A stretch of 64,000 nucleotides of DNA from Nipponacmea schrenckii. Its lineage: Eukaryota; Mollusca; Gastropoda; Lottiidae. The translations under genes and the position numbers were made by a program. Position 1 is the stretch's first letter. Each line of letters starts with the position of its first letter. Below the pieces are notes generated by a model. That model searched no databases. It was not told the DNA's origin and saw only the letters and a list, made by a program, of their open reading frames with translations. The stretch spans positions 14,136,001 to 14,200,000 of the forward strand of contig CM060200.1 in the NCBI GenBank assembly GCA_030562195.1. Reading direction: 5' to 3'. This document shows positions 35,734-45,844 of the stretch, piece after piece.

Positions 35734-38025
35734 TCATCTAAAAGAATTGATTTAGCCACAAAAGCAGCACGTTTGAAAACAGAGATGAAGTATGTAGAAA
35801 GAGAAGCTGAAATTAAAAGACAAGACGAAATTCTAAAGAAACGTGAAGAGGAGATAAAAAAGAAACAGGATGATAATCTGAGAATGATGATACTTGAACA
35901 AGAGTCAAATTTCAGGAAACTACAAATACAGAAAGAATTAGAAGCCACCGAAGCTGAAATTCATGCAATCAATGCTGTAGAAGATACGTCAGACAGAATT
36001 AGAGATTTTGACATTGAGTTACCTAAAGAAAATCCAACAGAAAAAGTTAATTCATACCTTGATACACAAGTTGAGATGATAGTTCCTGAATCACAACATT
36101 TTCCGACGGACGATGGATCCACAACTAATCGAATTCAGCACTCAACAAGTGATGATACATTGTCAAGATTGGTTGAAATACTCTCGAAACGTCAAGATAA
36201 AGACAGTTTGCCGAAGATAGAACCAGAAGTATTTAAAGGAGAATCGATTAAATTTAATATATGGATGAAATCTTTCGAAACCTTTATTGAAAATAGAACG
36301 ACAAATGCTTCAGAACGACTTTTCTACTTAAGTAAATATCTTGTAGGAGATGCAAAGGAATCTGTTGCTGGACTATTATCAATGAACTCAGAAGAAGCTT
36401 ATACGAAAGCAAAGGACTTACTTAACCGTCGATATGGTGACCCATTCTTGATGTCTGAAGAATATAGAAGAAAAATCAAAGAATGGCCCAAGATACAACC
36501 AAATGATGGTGTTAATTTAAGAAAATTTGCTGACTTCCTTCAGAATGTCGAAACTGCAATGAACAGTGTTCATTACTTGAATGTTTTAAACGACTGTGAA
36601 GAAAACAGAAAAATTCTGCAGAAGTTACCGAATTACTTATGTCACTCCTGGGGAAGAATTGTGGATACCTGGTACGAAGGTGAAGAAGTCAGAGGTTATG
36701 CAAAACCAACAAGATCTAATACCTTTCCACCATTTTCAGTATTTGTACAATTCTTAACCAAAGAATCTAGGATTGCATGTAACCCAGTCACATCCTTTAA
36801 ATTCCTAAAGGAAAATGAAGACAAGATGAAGAAAACAGACAAGAAAAGGTATGCATCCAATTTTTCTACTAACGTTAAGGTGGAAAGTAAAGAAATGAAG
36901 AAAATAATTTGTAAGTTTTGCAACAGAGCCCATGATTTAGACGTCTGCGAACAATTCCTCAAGTTACCGTTGATAGAAAGAAGGCAATTTACAAGGTCAA
37001 AGAGGTTATGTCATGGTTGTTTTGAATATGGACATAGAAGAAATACTTGTCAATCAAGAAAAATGTGTAGTATCTGCAAAGGGCAACATCCAACATCATT
37101 GCACGATGAAGAATACATACAAAGATTTAAAAGGCTTGATAGAGATAGAGAATTTAAGAAGAATGTCGTTTCAAACTGCTTAGACATTGGATACTCATCG
37201 TACTCCCTTATAGTTCCTGCTTATCTTTACCATGAGAACAATCCAAAAAAACAGAAATTATGCTATGTTGTAATTGATGAGCAGTCAGATGCCTCCTTTG
37301 TGGACACCAATATCATTAACCAACTTAATTTAAATGGTCCAGAAGTGGAATTATGCCTAAGTACCATGCTCAGTAAAGCCTCTATTAGCAGTAAGAAAAT
37401 CAGTGGTTTGATGTTAAAAGGCTTTAAGGGGGAAATTGCTATTCCCTTATCTTCTGCCTACACTCGAGATAAAATTCCTGCAAGTCGATCGCAGATACCA
37501 AGATGTGAAACGGCAAAAGAATGGTCTCATCTAAATAGAATCGCTGATGAATTTATGCCATATTCAAAAGATATCAAGATCGCAGTTCTGGTGGGCCGCA
37601 ACTGTTTGAGAGCATTAAGACCTAAAGAAGTAATTCTTGGGAATGAAGATGAGCCTTACGCCATACATACCGGATTAGGATGGGGAATTATTGGAAATGG
37701 AAAGTCAAATATAGATGACCAACAATTCATTTACACCAACCACATATACACAAGGGAAGTATATTCAGGAGAAGATACGAAGACTTGTCACTTTGCATTG
37801 AAGACTAAATTTAAAGAAATTATCAATCCTATTGACGTGGCAAGAATGTTTGAAACAGATTTTAATGAATCAAGAAAACAAGATATAAGTTTTTCTCAGA
37901 ATGACAAGAAATTCATGAAAAGACTCCAAGATGGTATTCATAGAACAGATGATGACATTATGAACTACCACTACCATTTATACAAACAAATGTTCAACTA
38001 CAAAATAATAAATCCATGGTTATGA
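35734..38025 (+). pseudogene. BEL-2 gag (rest) and protease
   Basis: After the Harbinger end the frame is open to 38025. A charged coiled coil (about the first 70 residues) is followed by a gag core of the DUF1759 type (VFKGESIKFNIWMKSFETF, YLVGDAKESVAGLL, LNRRYGDPFLMSEEY). Three zinc-knuckle-like clusters follow (CKFCNRAHDLDVC, CHGCFEYGHRRNTC, CSICKGQHPTSLH). The aspartic protease has VVIDEQSDASFVD in place of the usual DTGS motif, a variant used by BEL elements. The frame is lost near 37975-38020, where RT continues in another frame. Confidence 0.85.
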
Positions 38026-39831
38026 CTAGAACATTGAAACTTCGAAAAAGATTGTTATATGATGTCAAATATAGAGAAGATTATGAAACCTTTATGAAGA
38101 AGACTATCAATAATGGATTTGCAGAATTGGTACCACAAGACGAACTGACACTTGACAACAAGAAGATATGGTATATACCTCATCATGGTGTTTACCACAA
38201 TAAGAAACCTGATAAGATACGTATTGTATTTGATTGCAGTGCTGAGTACAATGGAATATCATTAAACCAAACACTTCTTCAGGGTCCAGATTTGACGAAC
38301 AATTTATTTGGAGTTTTATGCAGATTTCGCCGAGAAAATATTGCCTTTATGTGCGATATAGAAGGTATGTTTCATCAAGTAAAAGTTAATGAAGAAGATC
38401 GAAATTTCTTAAGATTTCTATGGTGGAGTAATGGTAATTATCGAAACGAACCAGATGAATATAGAATGAAAGTCCATCTATTTGGAGCAGCATCTTCTCC
38501 CGCATGTGCTAATTTCGCCCTCAAATCTACAGCAGATGATTTCGAGAATGAATTTGGTTCAGAAGCATCCAAGTTCTTAAGAAACGACTTTTATGTGGAT
38601 GATGGTCTAAAATCAGTATCAACAACCGATGAAGCCATACAACTCATCGAAAGGACAACAGCTCTATGTTCCAAGGGAGGATTTCACCTGCATAAGTTTA
38701 TCTCAACTAACCAGGTGATCAATGTGATCAACAGGATTCCACCTGAAGAGAGGGCAGGTTCAACGAAAGAGTCAACTACTATAGAAAGAGCATTAGGAGT
38801 ACACTGGTGTATCGAAAATGATGAATTTCAATTTCTTATAGATTTGAAAGATCGTCCTTACACAAGACGTGGAATCCTTTCTACAGTTAGCTCCATCTTT
38901 GATCCCCTGGGCATGGTTTCTCCATTTATTCTTATATGCAAAGGTATATTACAAGAACTTTGTAGAGGTGGTGCAGATTGGGATGATGCAGTTCCCGAAG
39001 AAATACGTCATAGATCGGAGAAATGGAGAAGCGACTTACGCCGATTAGAAAAAATCAAGATAAGAAGATGCTATAAGCCAAAAGAATTTGGCAAGATTAA
39101 AACAGCAGAAATACACAATTTTTCAGATGCAAGCCAAACTGGATACGGACAGTGCTCCTACCTAAGACTCATCAACCAAAATGACCAAGTTCATTGCTGT
39201 TTGATAGCATCCAAAGCAAGAGTAAATCCTCTAAAACCAATATCAATTCCAAGATTAGAATTGTCAGCTGCCTTAGTCTCAGTCAAGGTCAGCCAGATGT
39301 TAAGTCAAGAATTAGAATACCAGGATGTTAAACAGATTTACTGGACCGATAGTAAAGTGGTTTTGGGATATATTAACAACGATACAAGAAGATTCCACAT
39401 ATTTGTTGCTAATCGAATACAACATATCAAAGACTTCACAACTCCAGATCAATTATGTAGAAAGTGCGGACAATCCAGCCGATGATGCATCCAGAGGGTT
39501 GAGTGCCAAAGAATTAATGAACAATGCACGATGGTGGAATGGTCCCAGTTTCCTATGGAATAACCAACTGCCTCGATACAATTCATCAAAGAAATATAGC
39601 CTATCTCAAGACGATCCAGAGGTTAAAAAGATTTCAGTTTTAGCCACACAAGCTGTAGAATCTTCATCTTTACTAAATAGACTACAATATTTTTCATCAT
39701 GGTACAAAATGAAAGAGTGGTTGCAGTTTGTCTCAGATTACGATTATATATCAGACAGAAGACCACACCGCAAAGGAATAATCAATATATACCAGTATCT
39801 ATTGAGGAAATTAAAAATGCTGAAATACTAA
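38016..39831 (+). pseudogene. BEL-2 reverse transcriptase and RNase H, frameshifted
   Basis: The first frame (38016-39485) holds the RT palm: FMCDIEGMFHQV, then YVDD at residues 193-196 (38592-38603). RNase H follows with HNFSDASQTGYG, IPRLELSAAL and IYWTDSKVVLG. Near 39460 the protein shifts to the second frame (YVESADNPADDASRG, to 39831), and a third shift leads into the integrase frame before 39869. RT would copy the element RNA inside gag particles. All catalytic residues survive, so the breaks look recent. Confidence 0.88.
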
Positions 39832-39868
39832 TCTTTAACGATTACAAGAAGAATTTTATTCTGAAGAA

Positions 39869-41233
39869 ATGAAAAGTCTTTCAACGGAAAAAGATGTAGT
39901 CAAATTGGAAAAGAAGAAACAAAACATCAAGAAAACAAGTCATCTCTACAAATTAGATCCATTTTTAGATTACAACGGATTGCTGAGAGTTGGCGGAAGA
40001 ATAAGAAAGGGTAATTTTCCATTTGACGTTTGTCATCCAGTGATAATACCAAAGAAACATTTTATTACAACCGCAATAATTGAACATTTTCATAAGAAAG
40101 TCTTTCATCAAGGACGAGGTATTACTTTAAACGAAGTAAGATCATCTGGTTACTGGATAATCAATGGCTCTTCAATGATTGCATTTCACATCTCCAAATG
40201 CATCCAGTGCAAGAAAACAAGAGGTACCACACAGGTACAAAAGATGTCTGATCTACCAGAAGATAGAATCAACCCTTCACCTCCATTTACTTACTGTGCA
40301 GTAGACTGCTTTGGTCCCTTTTATATAAAAATTGGACGAAAGGAAATAAAAAGGTATGGTATCATTTACACCTGTATGTCTTCAAGAGCTATCCACCTTG
40401 AAACTCTAGATAGTATGGATTCAGATTCATTCTTGAACAGTTATAGAAGATTTGTCTGTCGCCGTGGACCAGTACGCCAGATTCGTTCGGATAGAGGCTC
40501 TAACTTTACTGGTGCTATAAATGAGCTATCTACTTCCTTTAATGAACAAGTTAGACTAAAGCTATTAGAAGATGATTGTGAATGGATACCATTTAAATTA
40601 AACTTTCCTGACTCCAGCCACATGGGTGGCTCCTGGGAACGTCAAATAAGGTCTGTAAGAAATGTTCTTAACCATTTACTTGAGCATCATGGATCACAAT
40701 TTAACGATGAAACCTTAAGAACCTTTGTAGTTGAAGTAGAGTCTATTGTTAATTGTCGTCCATTAGCTGTAGACAATATAAACAATGTTGATGGTTTAAG
40801 TCCCCTTACACCAAATCACTTGCTTACATCAAAGACAAAGATTGTAATGCCGCCTCCAGGTATTTTTCAGAAAACAGATTTATACATAAGAAAAAGATGG
40901 AGAAGAGTACAGCATCTTGCCAATGAATTTTGGAAAAGATGGAGTAAGGAATTTCTCCAAACTTTACAAACAAGACAGAAATGGATTCGACCACAAAGAA
41001 ATATGGAAATCGGTGATATAGTAATTATAAAGAATGAAGATATGCCCAGAAATAGATGGGATTTAGCAAGAGTAGAAGAAACCTTTAGAAGCGATGATGA
41101 TTTAGTAAGAAAGGTTAAGCTTGTTATTGGAGATAGAAATCTGAACAAGAATGGTAAACGCGTCAATGCTGTGAAATATTTGGAAAGACCAATTCATAAA
41201 CTAGTATTATTATTACCCAGAGAAGATCAGTAG
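39869..41233 (+). CDS. BEL-2 integrase
   Basis: A single 454-codon frame. The zinc-binding N-terminus has histidines at about 73-80 and cysteines C111 and C114. The rve catalytic core has D146 (AVDCFGPF), D208 (IRSDRGSNF) and E257 (GGSWERQIR). The C-terminal domain (RKRWRRVQHLANEFWKRW, KWIRPQRNMEIGDIVII) is typical of BEL/Pao. Upstream coding in another frame (EEFYSEEMK) shows that this is the 3' part of a longer polyprotein, so the ATG at 39869 is probably not a natural start. Confidence 0.9.
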   Translation: MKSLSTEKDVVKLEKKKQNIKKTSHLYKLDPFLDYNGLLRVGGRIRKGNFPFDVCHPVIIPKKHFITTAIIEHFHKKVFHQGRGITLNEVRSSGYWIINGSSMIAFHISKCIQCKKTRGTTQVQKMSDLPEDRINPSPPFTYCAVDCFGPFYIKIGRKEIKRYGIIYTCMSSRAIHLETLDSMDSDSFLNSYRRFVCRRGPVRQIRSDRGSNFTGAINELSTSFNEQVRLKLLEDDCEWIPFKLNFPDSSHMGGSWERQIRSVRNVLNHLLEHHGSQFNDETLRTFVVEVESIVNCRPLAVDNINNVDGLSPLTPNHLLTSKTKIVMPPPGIFQKTDLYIRKRWRRVQHLANEFWKRWSKEFLQTLQTRQKWIRPQRNMEIGDIVIIKNEDMPRNRWDLARVEETFRSDDDLVRKVKLVIGDRNLNKNGKRVNAVKYLERPIHKLVLLLPREDQ

Positions 41234-41490
41234 ACCGGGTATCCCCATCGAGGAGCCTTCAAGATGATATTATAAATGTGAAAGTGAATGAGCTTTATAT
41301 TCTCAGTGTGTTGAGAATATTTTAATGGTCTTTTATATAATCAAAAAGCTCATAAATGTCATTATATTATAATGATATGTGATTTAGTGATTTTAGTGGA
41401 ATATAAATATATTTTAAAACATTCAAGCTTAGTGAAAAAGCTTTAATGAACTACTTGTAGATAAATTCTTCCCATAATTTAGAGGAGCCA

Positions 41491-42062
41491 TGTTACTGCT
41501 GTCGATCAGCAGTACTTACGCTTTCGAGATTGTATTATATTTCAATGATGGAAGCGCAACTAATGACGTCGTGATCCAATGACGTTGTTATAAACAAGCT
41601 ATTATTCAAACGGAACTGATTTTAAGAACTAACATGAAGACGAATTATTGTGTTAAATTTGAATTCTAACGTGGGAAAAAAGGTACTTTTTATGATCAGG
41701 ACGTTATAGTGTTTAAAGTGTTTTATAGTGTTAAAGTGTATTTTACATTTTCTATTTTAGATTAATTGTTGTGATGATCTGTGCCGTTTGTAGGCCTACG
41801 TGTGGTCCGAGACAGTCTGCTGGTCCGACACGCTTTCCATGATCTGTTCGCTTCACATAATCGTTATTTATTAAGATATTAAGTTTTGTTGCATATAAGC
41901 CTACATAGTTTTATTACACTATTTCAGTTTTTACGAGTTTACAGAATATTAGGTTATTAAGAATATTAAAAGAAATAAGATTGAAGATTAAAGAATTCTT
42001 TTTAAGCTGATATCAACGAGAACTCCGTTATTGCTTTCCCCCACAACAGCCCAGCTGTCACA
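41491..42062 (+). repeat. BEL-2 3' LTR
   Basis: It is 572 bp long and preceded by purine-rich agaggagcca. It is followed directly by the duplicated target atgca. Confidence 0.92.
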
Positions 42063-42067
42063 ATGCA

Positions 42068-42569
42068 GGTGCTGCAAATCCAAGTGGATCGTAAATTGAT
42101 GCAATTATAGACAGGAGTCCTCTTCTAGTAGTTGGTTGATTCTTTACATTAATCTTAAATGTCAAATTGTCAGAGGCTACATCCCAATTTACTCCAAGAG
42201 CTCCCTCTATTGTGTCGTTGTTTTCTCCAAATGACGGTTGTTTTGACTGAGCTCGTTCCGATGCTGGTATAGTTTCCAAGATGTCACTATCGTTACAAAT
42301 CCATTTTCGTAAGTTAAATCCTGCTCTACTACATATCTCATCAAGTTTTTCTAGCATAATGATTGCAGATTGTTTATCATCTAAGGATATCAAGCAGTCA
42401 TCTACGTAAAAATTGTGTAGGATAGTTTTTCGTATTTCTTCGTCATATAAATCTTCAAAATCTTCTGTCGTTTTCTGAAGTGCAAAATTTGCAATGCTAG
42501 GTGAGGAGACTGCACCAAAAAGATGTGATGTCATCCTATATTCTGTTGGTTTGGTGTTGATTTTTCAAA
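42068..42569 (-). pseudogene. BEL-1 reverse transcriptase, middle segment
   Basis: An open minus-strand frame (TEYRMTSHLFGAVSSPS, then NFYVDDCLISLDD with the YVDD catalytic motif, then RGLLSIIASIYDPLGFAAP). It is bounded below by BEL-2's target duplication and above by the Penelope-like element. Confidence 0.88.
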
Positions 42570-42596
42570 GGTTCATGTTGCGTTATATTAAATAGG

Positions 42597-44396
42597 GAAG
42601 ATTATATTGCAGAAGCAGAGCATCAATTGAATAATCCTAAACACTATGCAATTTTACCGGAGCCGATTTTTAAAGAAACTGCTAATATGATAAACAATAT
42701 TCTTGCCGACTTAGTTAAAACAAGTCATTTAAAACAGAAACAATATGACTATCTTTCTGCCAAACCTGATTGCCGCGAGAGACACTTATACACTTTGCCG
42801 AAAATTCATAAGAATCCTACCAAGGATTGGTTCATGCCTAATAGAATCCCTAAAGGCCGCCCGATTATCTCTGACTGTGGTAGTGAGTCTTATGCAGTGT
42901 CAGAATACATCGATCATTTCTTACTACCACTAGCATGTCAACATCGAGCCTACCTTAAGGACACAACTGACTTTGTCAATAAAATAAAAAACCTCAAAGT
43001 CCCTTCAAATGCTATTCTAATTTCAATAGACGTAACTTCTATGTACACCAATATCGACAACACTACTGGCCTAATGGCAGTTCGCAAAGCTTTTGATAGA
43101 AACCCAGATCCAGACAGACCCGACGATGCAATTCTACAGCTTTTAGAGATTTGTCTTAGTCGCAACGATTTCACATTTAATGGTAAAACATATCTACAAA
43201 CCTCAGGTACAGCTATGGGCAAACGATTCGCCCCTTCATACGCAAACCTTTTCATGGCAGAGTGGGAACGTGAGGTATTACCCCTTTGTCCATTTGACCC
43301 ACTTTTCTATGGACGCTTCTTAGATGACATTTTCATGGTTTGGACTTACTCCATAGAACAATTTTGGCAATTTTTTGAAATCCTCAACAACCACCACCCG
43401 TCCATCAAACTAACAGCCAGTGTCAGTCACAAAAGCATAGATTTTCTCGATACTACTGTTTTTAAAGGTGATTCCATAGCGGAGACTAATAAATTAGATA
43501 TTAAAGTATATTTCAAAGAAACCGACACTCATCAACTTTTGCATAAGAGCTCATTTCATCCAAAACATACATTTTCTGGAATTATTAAGTCACAAGTTTT
43601 ACGATTTCACCGAATTTGCACAAGGCCTTCTGATTTCAACCAAGCCTGTACGATTGTTTTCTCAAAACTGAAAGAGCGTGGATACTCTAAACGATTTTTA
43701 CGAAACATAAAAAATTCCACATTAGCACAGTTAGCAGCTAAAAATAGACTTTATGCCGAAGGGCCTCCAGGTTTAAGGAGTGCCCCATGTACGTCAACCA
43801 GATGCAAAACATGTCCCTTTATATCAGAAACGCATTATTTTCAAAGTAACTCTACGAATAAAAGATACCCGATCCAAGAGCACCTAACATGTGAAAACTC
43901 GAATGTAATATACTTAATTTCATGTAAAAAATGTCCCAAACAATATATCGGGGAAACAAAGAACAAATTACGCACTCGTTTTAATGCTCACAGATCAGAT
44001 ATTAAATTAAAAAAAGACAAGCCTGTTTCTAACCATTTCAATCTTGACGACCATTCACTTGACGATCTCACCCTAACCCCAATTGAGCGCATAGAAATCG
44101 ACTTGCCCGAAGATGAAACTACCAAATTCCGTCAATCTAGAGAAGCCCATTGGATTGAGACATTGAATACAGCAAGACCCATAGGACTTAATATTCACCA
44201 CAGTGTAGGCATAGCACCCTTTGTAGTTCCATTTAATACAACCAGTAATAAAGCAAGTAAGATAGTTCAAACCCATAAGAGTCTTCAAGAGAAATTTCCT
44301 CATGTCTATAAACAGAAAATGATAGTGGCATATTCAAAAAATCAGAACTTAAATGACAACCTTGTTCATAGCAAACTAAAAACAATCTGTACTTAA
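42597..44396 (+). CDS. PLE-1 reverse transcriptase with GIY-YIG endonuclease
   Basis: An unbroken frame of about 600 codons, entered at 42597 without a native start. The Penelope RT signature runs through TLPKIHK, GRPIISDCGS, SIDVTSMYTNI (catalytic D at about nt 43030) and YGRFLDDIF (the LDD pair at about nt 43320). A CxxC zinc finger and a GIY-YIG nuclease follow (VIYLISCKKCPKQYIGET, about nt 43905 onward; NKLRTRFNAH). PLE proteins nick DNA and prime reverse transcription from telomeric or internal sites. The missing N-terminus fits the usual 5' truncation. The long intact frame indicates a recent insertion. Confidence 0.93.
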   Translation, partial: EDYIAEAEHQLNNPKHYAILPEPIFKETANMINNILADLVKTSHLKQKQYDYLSAKPDCRERHLYTLPKIHKNPTKDWFMPNRIPKGRPIISDCGSESYAVSEYIDHFLLPLACQHRAYLKDTTDFVNKIKNLKVPSNAILISIDVTSMYTNIDNTTGLMAVRKAFDRNPDPDRPDDAILQLLEICLSRNDFTFNGKTYLQTSGTAMGKRFAPSYANLFMAEWEREVLPLCPFDPLFYGRFLDDIFMVWTYSIEQFWQFFEILNNHHPSIKLTASVSHKSIDFLDTTVFKGDSIAETNKLDIKVYFKETDTHQLLHKSSFHPKHTFSGIIKSQVLRFHRICTRPSDFNQACTIVFSKLKERGYSKRFLRNIKNSTLAQLAAKNRLYAEGPPGLRSAPCTSTRCKTCPFISETHYFQSNSTNKRYPIQEHLTCENSNVIYLISCKKCPKQYIGETKNKLRTRFNAHRSDIKLKKDKPVSNHFNLDDHSLDDLTLTPIERIEIDLPEDETTKFRQSREAHWIETLNTARPIGLNIHHSVGIAPFVVPFNTTSNKASKIVQTHKSLQEKFPHVYKQKMIVAYSKNQNLNDNLVHSKLKTICT

Positions 44397-44410
44397 CAGG
44401 TACTATACTA

Positions 44411-44427
44411 CTCGCCCATCGGGCGAG
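44411..44427 (+). other. Perfect 7-bp hairpin after the PLE-1 stop
   Basis: ctcgcccatcgggcgag folds with a 3-base loop and is followed by a T-rich stretch. It may be part of the PLE 3' end structure. Its role is unknown. Confidence 0.6.
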
Positions 44428-44561
44428 TTATTTTATTTTTTCTAATTTCAGATCAGAAGAGAAGAAAATCATCCAACAGATCCAGATCCCAATTTCTCAA
44501 TAAGATATTTGTTCCACCCTAGGCCTGTACATTTGGGAGATTCAATCCCTCCCTTCCCCGA

Positions 44562-45207
44562 AATCTATCTTCTATTGGTACCTTTACCTGATGAAACATA
44601 GCTTCGATGTCACTCATGAAAGCTATCTTACCAAGTCTAAACCTCATCAAGACGCCAACTAGAGTATAAGCTAAGTCAGGACCTGACAGCAATACATCGT
44701 TCAGGGATATTCCGTTGTACTTGGCGGAGCAGTCAAATACAATTCTTAGTTTCTTTTTCTGTTTATGGTACACACCATGTTGGGGAATATACCATTTCTT
44801 TGAGTTTATTGTATCTATATCTTCAAGTTTTATCTCTTCAGCATATCCGTTTTCTAGTACTGCAGACATATGTCCAAAGTAATCCTTGAATAATCCTTCA
44901 TTTCTTTGTAATTTTGTTTTCAAATTCTGCAGTCTTTTTAAAACCATGTCCTTGTTGTCAGGTAAAACTGTTTCTTCGTTCTTAAACGGAAGTGCTATTT
45001 CGTAGTGATTGTTGATCAGTTTAGTAGACATATATGAACACTTTTGTAAAATTTCTTGTCCATAATTTCATATTTTTCATCGATGAGTCTTTCGGTAAAG
45101 TCTAACGAAGTTCATAATCTAATCATTTTATCTAGTTCGTTGAGTTGTTGGTACTCTTCTACAGCTTGTACGTGATTGACTTGGATAATTTCATTTCTTC
45201 TGCTTGG
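44562..45207 (-). pseudogene. BEL-1 reverse transcriptase, N-terminal segment
   Basis: The minus-strand frame 45031-44562 gives KKWYIPQHGVYHKQKKKLRI, then IVFDCSAKYNGISLND, MSDIEAMFHQVKVPIEDR, the first half of BEL RT including its first catalytic Asp. Positions 45207-45032 hold the connector to protease (NEIIQVNHVQ, IDEKYEIMDKKFYKS) with one stop. The final codons near 44519-44561 belong to PLE-1. Confidence 0.85.
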
Positions 45208-45384
45208 TAGGGTAGGGTGGGGCAAAACGCACCCCTTAAGGGGAAAATGGCGTCACAACTTTATGAATAGGCAAGAGTATGTGAAAATTGGAGTGCAAAT
45301 AGATGTTACCTCACTTCAATTTTTATGTAAAACTAAATATTAGATATTGACTTAATTGAGACTGCAATCACACTCCAAAATATT

Positions 45385-45475
45385 TTTCCAAAGTGGGCGT
45401 TTTACCTTACTCCTGAGGCAAAACGCCCACTTGCGTAGGGCAATACGCCCATGAGTGGGCGTCTTGCCCCAAATC
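45385..45475. repeat. Subterminal repeats of the Tigger element, left
   Basis: gtgggcgttttacc, ggcaaaacgcccac, ggcaatacgccca and gtgggcgtcttgcccc occur in alternating orientations. Counterparts at 47446-47505 read ggggcaagacgcccac, tgggcgttatgcc and gtgggcgtttcacccc. They are probable transposase binding sites. Confidence 0.75.
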
Positions 45476-45579
45476 TTTGTAAACTAGCAATATAACAATA
45501 ATTTATTCAAACATTTGTAATTTCATCAATTTAACAAAACATGCTAGGCTAGGCCTACAACTATAGCCTATTAATCCGA

Positions 45580-45844
45580 TACGTCACCTTCACAATTTGG
45601 ACAAAGGAAGAAAACCGATCCCGAAGTGCAAGCTTCATGGGCCCACTTTTGACTGTAACCACGTTTCTCTAGATTTCGAATTCGCAAATGGCTCACCGCA
45701 TATGATGCATGGCCACACTTCATCATCACTGTCAGACACGGAGACTTTTCGTCGTTCTTTAGAAGACTTTGATGGACCTTTTACCCTTAGCAGAATTTGT
45801 CTTTGACGAACCTTTAGGCTTTGTTTGTTTCAATTTTTCTTCAA
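45580..45844 (-). pseudogene. Detached C-terminal zinc-finger tail of the Tigger transposase
   Basis: Just after the stop at 45845, minus-strand coding continues in changing frames: TLVEEKLKQTKPKGSSKTN, then KSSKERRKVSVSDSDDEV, WPCIICGEPFANSKSRETWL, and finally QKWAHEACTSGSVFFLCPNC. The C..C..H..C..C..C spacing resembles the PHD-like finger at the end of some pogo-type transposases. Three or more frame changes within 260 bp separate it from the main ORF. Confidence 0.65.

Larger units (their letters stand above)
29766..42062 (+). mobile_element. BEL-2: BEL/Pao retrotransposon inside BEL-1
   Basis: LTRs at 29766-30331 and 41491-42062 both start TGTTACTGCTGTCG and end CAGCTGTCACA. The host bases atgca are duplicated at 29761-29765 and 42063-42067. 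It sits in the BEL-1 RT/RNase H junction in the opposite direction. The internal order is gag, protease, RT, RNase H, integrase. A purine-rich agaggag precedes the second LTR. I do not recognise the primer-binding site after 30331. Without the Harbinger insert it would be about 7.5 kb. LTRs are nearly identical apart from a 6-7 bp indel (aacgagaactccgtt against aacaccgtt) and a few substitutions, so it is younger than BEL-1. Confidence 0.92.
42570..44561 (+). mobile_element. Penelope-like element (PLE-1), 5'-truncated, inside BEL-1 RT
   Basis: Coding similarity to PLE proteins starts near 42590, and BEL-1 coding stops at about 42565 and resumes at about 44562. The right edge is set only by where BEL-1 RT (KVPIEDR) resumes. 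No terminal repeats or duplication could be seen. A 7-bp-stem hairpin follows the stop codon (44411-44427). Confidence 0.8.

Noticed and set aside
30977..35737. Three-base target duplication for the Harbinger element
   Set aside because: 'cat' is present near both borders but is one base out of register on the right, so I do not claim it.
45597..45806. Plus-strand 69-codon ORF beside the Tigger transposase
   Set aside because: The minus strand of the same bases encodes a recognisable cysteine/histidine finger.
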